DNA of 64,000 bases from Bacillus fungorum (GTDB lineage Bacteria > Bacillota > Bacilli > Bacillales > Bacillaceae_G): contig NZ_NWUW01000002.1 in the NCBI RefSeq assembly GCF_002746455.1, positions 62,001 to 126,000 on the forward strand, written 5' to 3'. Of this stretch, positions 59,984-64,000 are shown one piece after another; position 1 is the stretch's first letter; every line of letters begins with the position of its first letter. Both the position numbers and the translations under genes were made by a program. Under the pieces are notes generated by a model. The model worked only from the letters and a program-made list of their open reading frames with translations. It was not told where the DNA came from and made no database searches.

Positions 59984-61090
59984 ATGAGCACTGAGTTGTT
60001 AGATGCCTTGCTCGTATTAGAGTCAGAAAAAGGAATTAGCAAAGATATTATTATTGATGCGATTGAAGCAGCGTTAATCTCTGCTTATAAACGCAATTTT
60101 AACCAAGCACAAAACGTTCGTGTGAGCTTTAACCCAGAAGTGGGAACAATCCAAGTTTTAGCACGTAAAGACGTTGTTGATAATGTGTTTGATCCACGTC
60201 TTGAAATTTCTGTTGAAGAAGCAAGACAAATTAATCCAAACTATCAAGATGGTGACGTACTAGAGATTGAAGTAACACCAAAAGATTTCGGTCGTATTGC
60301 AGCACAAACTGCAAAACAGGTTGTAACACAACGAGTGCGTGAAGCAGAGCGTGGTGTTATTTACTCTGAGTTTAGTGACCGTGAAGAAGATATCATGGTG
60401 GGTATCGTACAACGTCAAGATGCTCGTTTCATCTATGTAAGCTTAGGGAAAGTAGAAGCTTTATTACCTGTAAGTGAGCAAATGCCAAACGAACAGTATA
60501 AACCACATGATCGTATTCGCGTATTCATTACGAAAGTAGAAAAAACAACTAAGGGACCACAAATTTACGTATCACGTACACATCCTGGTCTTTTAAAACG
60601 TTTATTCGAAATGGAAGTTCCTGAAATTTATGATGGAACTGTTGAAATTCGTTCTGTAGCACGTGAAGCAGGCGATCGTTCTAAAATTTCTGTACATGCA
60701 GAGAACATTGATGTTGATCCAGTAGGTTCTTGTGTAGGACCGAAAGGGCAACGTGTACAACGCATTGTAGACGAACTAAAAGGTGAAAAAATTGACATCG
60801 TTCGTTGGTCAAATGATCCAGTAGAATATGTTGCAAATGCTTTAAGCCCATCACAAGTTGTTAAAGTACTTGTAGATGAAGAAGAAAAAGCAACAACAGT
60901 TGTTGTTCCAGACCACCAACTGTCATTAGCTATCGGTAAGCGTGGACAAAATGCACGTCTTGCAGCTAAATTAACAGGTTGGAAAATTGATATTAAGAGT
61001 GAGTCTGATGCGAAACAACTTGGTATTGTAACAGAAGAAGATAGCGTAATCGCATTCGGATTCGATTCAGTTGAAGACGAAATCGAATAG
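59984..61090 (+). CDS. nusA: Transcription termination/antitermination factor NusA
   Basis: NusA binds RNA polymerase, promotes pausing and intrinsic termination, and takes part in rRNA antitermination. The 368-residue protein has an N-terminal polymerase-binding domain (about 1-125), an S1 domain (about 135-200; DREEDIMVGIVQRQDARFIY), and two KH domains (DPVGSCVGPKGQRVQRIVDE near 245 and LAIGKRGQNARLAAKLTGW near 313). It lacks the C-terminal acidic repeats of E. coli NusA, as usual in Bacillus. Confidence 0.98.
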   Translation: MSTELLDALLVLESEKGISKDIIIDAIEAALISAYKRNFNQAQNVRVSFNPEVGTIQVLARKDVVDNVFDPRLEISVEEARQINPNYQDGDVLEIEVTPKDFGRIAAQTAKQVVTQRVREAERGVIYSEFSDREEDIMVGIVQRQDARFIYVSLGKVEALLPVSEQMPNEQYKPHDRIRVFITKVEKTTKGPQIYVSRTHPGLLKRLFEMEVPEIYDGTVEIRSVAREAGDRSKISVHAENIDVDPVGSCVGPKGQRVQRIVDELKGEKIDIVRWSNDPVEYVANALSPSQVVKVLVDEEEKATTVVVPDHQLSLAIGKRGQNARLAAKLTGWKIDIKSESDAKQLGIVTEEDSVIAFGFDSVEDEIE

Positions 61091-61101
61091 AGGTGATGAG
61101 T

Positions 61102-61374
61102 ATGAGCAATCGAAAAGTTCCGTTACGAAAATGTGTTGCAACGCAAGAAATGAAATCAAAACGAGAGCTAGTTCGCATTGTTCGTTCCAAAGAGGGAGAA
61201 GTGTCTATTGATTTAACTGGAAAGAAATCAGGACGAGGTGCTTATTTATCAAAAGATAAAGAAAGCATCCTTCAAGCTCAAAAGAAGAATGTTTTGGAAC
61301 ATCATCTAAAAGCGAAAATCGACGGTTCTCTATACGAAGAGCTTCTTGAGCTTGTTGAGAAGGAGTCGAAATAA
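61102..61374 (+). CDS. rnpM: YlxR family RNA-binding protein (RnpM)
   Basis: YlxR proteins are small basic RNA-binding proteins; recent work in B. subtilis links YlxR to RNase P as a modulator (RnpM), and an earlier report to regulation of gene expression by glucose. The 90-residue protein has the family core VPLRKCVATQEMKSKRELVR near residue 5 and KKSGRGAYLSKDKE near 40. I chose the ATG at 61102 after AGAGGTGAT. The gene name is given on family position; the biochemical role is inferred. It abuts ylxQ. Confidence 0.9.
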   Translation: MSNRKVPLRKCVATQEMKSKRELVRIVRSKEGEVSIDLTGKKSGRGAYLSKDKESILQAQKKNVLEHHLKAKIDGSLYEELLELVEKESK

Positions 61375-61686
61375 GTGTCCGATTGGAAATCGTTTTTAGG
61401 ACTAGCAAACCGGGCTCGAAAAATTATTTCGGGTGAAGAACTCGTTTTAAAAGAAGTACGAAGTGGCAAAGCAAAGCTTGTATTGCTATCTGAAGATGCG
61501 TCAGCAAATACTACAAAACGCATCACGGATAAAACGACGTATTACAACGTACCAATGAGAAAGGTCGAAAATCGACAACAATTAGGGCATGCGATTGGGA
61601 GAGATGAGCGAGTCGTTGTAGCTGTGTTAGATGAAGGCTTTGCGAAAAAGCTGCGTAGCATGCTCGATACAAATTACCGGGGGTGA
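61375..61686 (+). CDS. ylxQ: L7Ae-family RNA-binding protein YlxQ
   Basis: YlxQ belongs to the L7Ae/L30e kink-turn RNA-binding family; its cellular target is not well known. The 103-residue protein has [20 protein letters not shown] near residue 8, [18 protein letters not shown] near 30 and a small C-terminal helix. Translation starts at a GTG that directly follows the rnpM stop, so it depends on coupling; GAAGGAG lies upstream in rnpM. It sits inside the nusA-infB operon. Confidence 0.92.
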   Translation: MSDWKSFLGLANRARKIISGEELVLKEVRSGKAKLVLLSEDASANTTKRITDKTTYYNVPMRKVENRQQLGHAIGRDERVVVAVLDEGFAKKLRSMLDTNYRG

Positions 61687-61690
61687 AGGT

Positions 61691-63751
61691 ATGAGTAAAA
61701 TTCGAGTGCATGAATATGCAAAAAAACATAATATCTCAAGTAAAGATCTTATGACAAAACTAAAAGAAATGAATATCGAGGTTTCGAATCATATGACAAT
61801 GTTAGAAGATGAAGTAGTAAACAAATTAGATAATGAGTATCAAGCTGAAAAACCTTCTGTTGCAGATGAGTTTGAAGTAGAAGAAAAAGTTGTTCGTAGT
61901 AAAAAGAACAGCAATAAGAAAAAGAAAAAAGGCAAAGGAAACGAAGACAAGCGTCAAGAGAACTTTGCTGGAAGACAACAAACACAAACTGTAGAAACAC
62001 CAGATAAAATTACTTTCTCTGGAAGCCTTACAGTAGGTGATCTTGCTAAGAAATTAAGCAAAGAGCCATCTGAAATTATTAAGAAGCTCTTCATGCTTGG
62101 AATTATGGCAACAATTAACCAAGACTTAGATAAAGATACAATTGAGTTAATTGCTAACGACTACGGTATTGAAGTAGAAGAAGAAGTAATTGTAAGCGAG
62201 ACTGAGTTTGAAACATTCATCGATGAGCAAGATGATGAAGAGAACTTAAAAGAGCGCCCAGCTGTAGTTACAATCATGGGACACGTTGACCATGGTAAAA
62301 CAACATTACTTGACTCTATCCGTAACTCTAAAGTAACTGCTGGCGAAGCAGGTGGAATTACTCAGCATATTGGTGCATACCAAGTTGAAGTAAATGACAA
62401 GAAGATTACCTTCTTAGATACACCTGGTCACGCGGCGTTTACAACGATGCGTGCTCGTGGTGCGCAAGTAACTGATATTACAATCCTTGTTGTTGCAGCT
62501 GATGACGGCGTTATGCCACAAACAGTTGAAGCGATTAACCATGCGAAAGCAGCGGGAGTACCAATTATTGTAGCTGTGAATAAAATGGATAAACCAGCAG
62601 CAAATCCTGATCGCGTAATGCAAGAATTAACAGAATATGAATTAGTTCCAGAAGCATGGGGTGGAGATACAATCTTCGTACCAATTTCTGCAATTCAAGG
62701 TGAAGGAATTGACAACTTACTAGAAATGATTCTTCTTGTAAGTGAAGTAGAAGAATATAAAGCAAATCCAAACCGCTATGCAACTGGTACTGTAATCGAA
62801 GCACAGCTTGATAAAGGTAAAGGAACTATCGCGACATTACTTGTTCAAAACGGTACGCTTCGAGTTGGAGACCCAATCGTTGTTGGTACTTCATTCGGAC
62901 GTGTTCGTGCAATGGTAAGTGATATTGGTCGTCGTGTAAAAGTTGCTGGTCCATCAACTCCTGTTGAAATTACAGGTTTAAACGAAGTACCACAAGCGGG
63001 AGATCGTTTCATGGCATTCGCTGATGAGAAGAAAGCGCGTCAAATCGGTGAATCACGTGCACAAGAAGCGTTAGTTGCACAACGTGGTGAAAAATCTAAA
63101 CTAAGCCTTGAAGATTTATTCCAACAAATCCAAGAGGGCGATGTAAAAGAAATTAACTTAATTGTGAAAGCAGACGTACAAGGTTCTGTAGAAGCAATGG
63201 CAGCATCACTTCGTAAAATTGATGTTGAAGGTGTTAAAGTTAAAATTATCCATACAGGCGTAGGTGCGATTACAGAATCTGATATTATTTTAGCTTCTGC
63301 ATCTAATGCAATTGTAATTGGATTTAACGTACGCCCAGATGTGAATGCGAAGCGTACAGCTGAATTAGAGAACGTTGATATTCGTTTACACCGTATTATC
63401 TATAAAGTAATCGAAGAGATCGAAGCAGCGATGCAAGGTATGCTAGATCCAGAATTCGAAGAAAAAGTAATCGGTCAAGCAGAAGTACGTCAAACGTTTA
63501 AAGTAACAAAAGTTGGAACAATCGCAGGTTGTTACGTAACAGACGGTAAAATTACACGTGATAGTGGCGTGCGTATTATCCGTGATGGCGTAGTAATTTT
63601 CGAAGGACAACTTGATACGTTAAAACGTTTCAAAGATGACGTAAAAGAAGTTGCACAAAACTATGAGTGTGGTATTACAATTGAGAGATATAATGATCTT
63701 AAAGAAGGGGACATCATTGAAGCATACATTATGGAAGAAGTGAAGCGATGA
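61691..63751 (+). CDS. infB: Translation initiation factor IF-2
   Basis: IF-2 is the GTPase that places formyl-Met-tRNA on the 30S subunit and promotes subunit joining. The 686-residue protein has an N-terminal IF2_N fold ([18 protein letters not shown]), a lysine-rich linker (about 75-115), a second IF2_N fold, then the GTPase core with [19 protein letters not shown] near residue 197, [15 protein letters not shown] near 243 and NKMDKPAAN near 297, and C-terminal tRNA-binding domains. I chose the ATG at 61691 after GGGTGAAGG. Its stop overlaps ylxP. Confidence 0.98.
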   Translation: MSKIRVHEYAKKHNISSKDLMTKLKEMNIEVSNHMTMLEDEVVNKLDNEYQAEKPSVADEFEVEEKVVRSKKNSNKKKKKGKGNEDKRQENFAGRQQTQTVETPDKITFSGSLTVGDLAKKLSKEPSEIIKKLFMLGIMATINQDLDKDTIELIANDYGIEVEEEVIVSETEFETFIDEQDDEENLKERPAVVTIMGHVDHGKTTLLDSIRNSKVTAGEAGGITQHIGAYQVEVNDKKITFLDTPGHAAFTTMRARGAQVTDITILVVAADDGVMPQTVEAINHAKAAGVPIIVAVNKMDKPAANPDRVMQELTEYELVPEAWGGDTIFVPISAIQGEGIDNLLEMILLVSEVEEYKANPNRYATGTVIEAQLDKGKGTIATLLVQNGTLRVGDPIVVGTSFGRVRAMVSDIGRRVKVAGPSTPVEITGLNEVPQAGDRFMAFADEKKARQIGESRAQEALVAQRGEKSKLSLEDLFQQIQEGDVKEINLIVKADVQGSVEAMAASLRKIDVEGVKVKIIHTGVGAITESDIILASASNAIVIGFNVRPDVNAKRTAELENVDIRLHRIIYKVIEEIEAAMQGMLDPEFEEKVIGQAEVRQTFKVTKVGTIAGCYVTDGKITRDSGVRIIRDGVVIFEGQLDTLKRFKDDVKEVAQNYECGITIERYNDLKEGDIIEAYIMEEVKR

Positions 63752-63764
63752 TTATCGCTTCACT
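63739..63764 (+). other. Hairpin spanning the infB stop and ylxP start
   Basis: A perfect 11-bp stem (AGTGAAGCGAT with ATCGCTTCACT) with a GATT loop covers the infB stop (63749-63751) and the ylxP ATG (63748). It has no T tract. It may tie ylxP translation to ribosomes finishing infB. Confidence 0.75.
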
Positions 63765-64000
63765 CTCATTCGAGTGTATGATTTACGATGTGCATTCTTT
63801 AAAAGAGAAACGAGCAATTTTGCAACGGGTGCTAACTCGTGTGAAACAGCGTTATAACGTAGCTGTTTCAGAAGTAGGGCATCAAGATGTATGGCAACGT
63901 ACGGAAATTGCAATTGTTTCTGTATCCTCCAATCGTGTTATTTGTGAAAAAGAAATGAATCGTGTACTTGAGTACATCGATTCATTTCCTGAAATTGAAC
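63748..64000 (+). CDS. ylxP: YlxP (DUF503) family protein, 3' end outside the window
   Basis: YlxP/DUF503 is a conserved small protein of unknown function, encoded between infB and rbfA in Bacillus. The visible 84 residues begin [19 protein letters not shown] and continue with [20 protein letters not shown] and [18 protein letters not shown], matching the family closely. The full protein is about 92 residues, so only the last few are missing. The ATG overlaps the infB stop, and there is no strong ribosome site, so it is probably translated by coupling. Confidence 0.93.
   Translation, partial: MIIASLSFECMIYDVHSLKEKRAILQRVLTRVKQRYNVAVSEVGHQDVWQRTEIAIVSVSSNRVICEKEMNRVLEYIDSFPEIE

Overview
This window is core chromosome of a Gram-positive, low-GC, spore-forming Bacillus. 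The Bacillus cereus group (cereus, thuringiensis or anthracis type) fits best. The evidence is the Bacillus gene order from gmk to ylxP, the sporulation gene spoVM, the pairs prpC-prkC and fapR-plsX, AT-rich sequence with strong AGGAGG-type ribosome binding sites, and protein lengths typical of the cereus group. Two blocks that I recall at these positions in B. subtilis are absent: the fla/che block between codY and rpsB, and sdaAB-sdaAA between yloV and recG. A signal peptidase gene sits between rplS and rbgA. All genes except rpmB are on the + strand, which suggests co-orientation with replication.

Layout. 1-11152: gmk (5' end outside the window), rpoZ, coaBC, priA, def, fmt, rsmB, rlmN, prpC, prkC, tightly packed with many stop/start overlaps. 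11408-13863: rsgA, rpe, thiN and the 26-residue spoVM. 13937-14125: rpmB on the - strand, sharing a convergent terminator with spoVM. 14502-22583: yloU, yloV (fakA), recG, then the lipid block fapR-plsX-fabD-fabG-acpP. 22642-29929: rnc, smc, ftsY, ylxM, ffh. 30031-34797: rpsP, khpA, rimM, trmD, rplS, lepB, rbgA, rnhB. 34991-40251: sucC, sucD, dprA, topA. 40300-45425: trmFO, xerC, hslV, hslU, codY. 45775-54737: rpsB, tsf, pyrH, frr, uppS, cdsA, dxr, rseP, proS. 54862-64000: polC, then rimP, nusA, ylxR, ylxQ, infB and the start of ylxP.

How the genes work together. The window combines translation (ribosomal proteins, factors, rRNA/tRNA modification, GTPases for ribosome assembly), DNA replication and segregation (priA, polC, topA, recG, smc, xerC), protein targeting (ftsY, ffh, lepB), fatty acid, phospholipid and isoprenoid synthesis (plsX, fabD, fabG, acpP, cdsA, dxr, uppS), and global signalling (prpC/prkC, codY, rseP).

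I see no mobile element, prophage, CRISPR array, tRNA or rRNA gene, toxin-antitoxin pair or defence island, and no undescribed multi-gene system. All coding regions I judge real belong to known families and look intact. The best leads are regulatory: a structured leader before rpsB, hairpins in the rimP-nusA leader, a 24-bp direct repeat before yloU, a dyad at the smc promoter, a promoter inside the trmFO terminator stem, a hairpin over the ylxP start, and an HslV N-terminus lacking the serine reported for B. subtilis. Promoter and terminator calls were made by eye; family comparisons are from memory.
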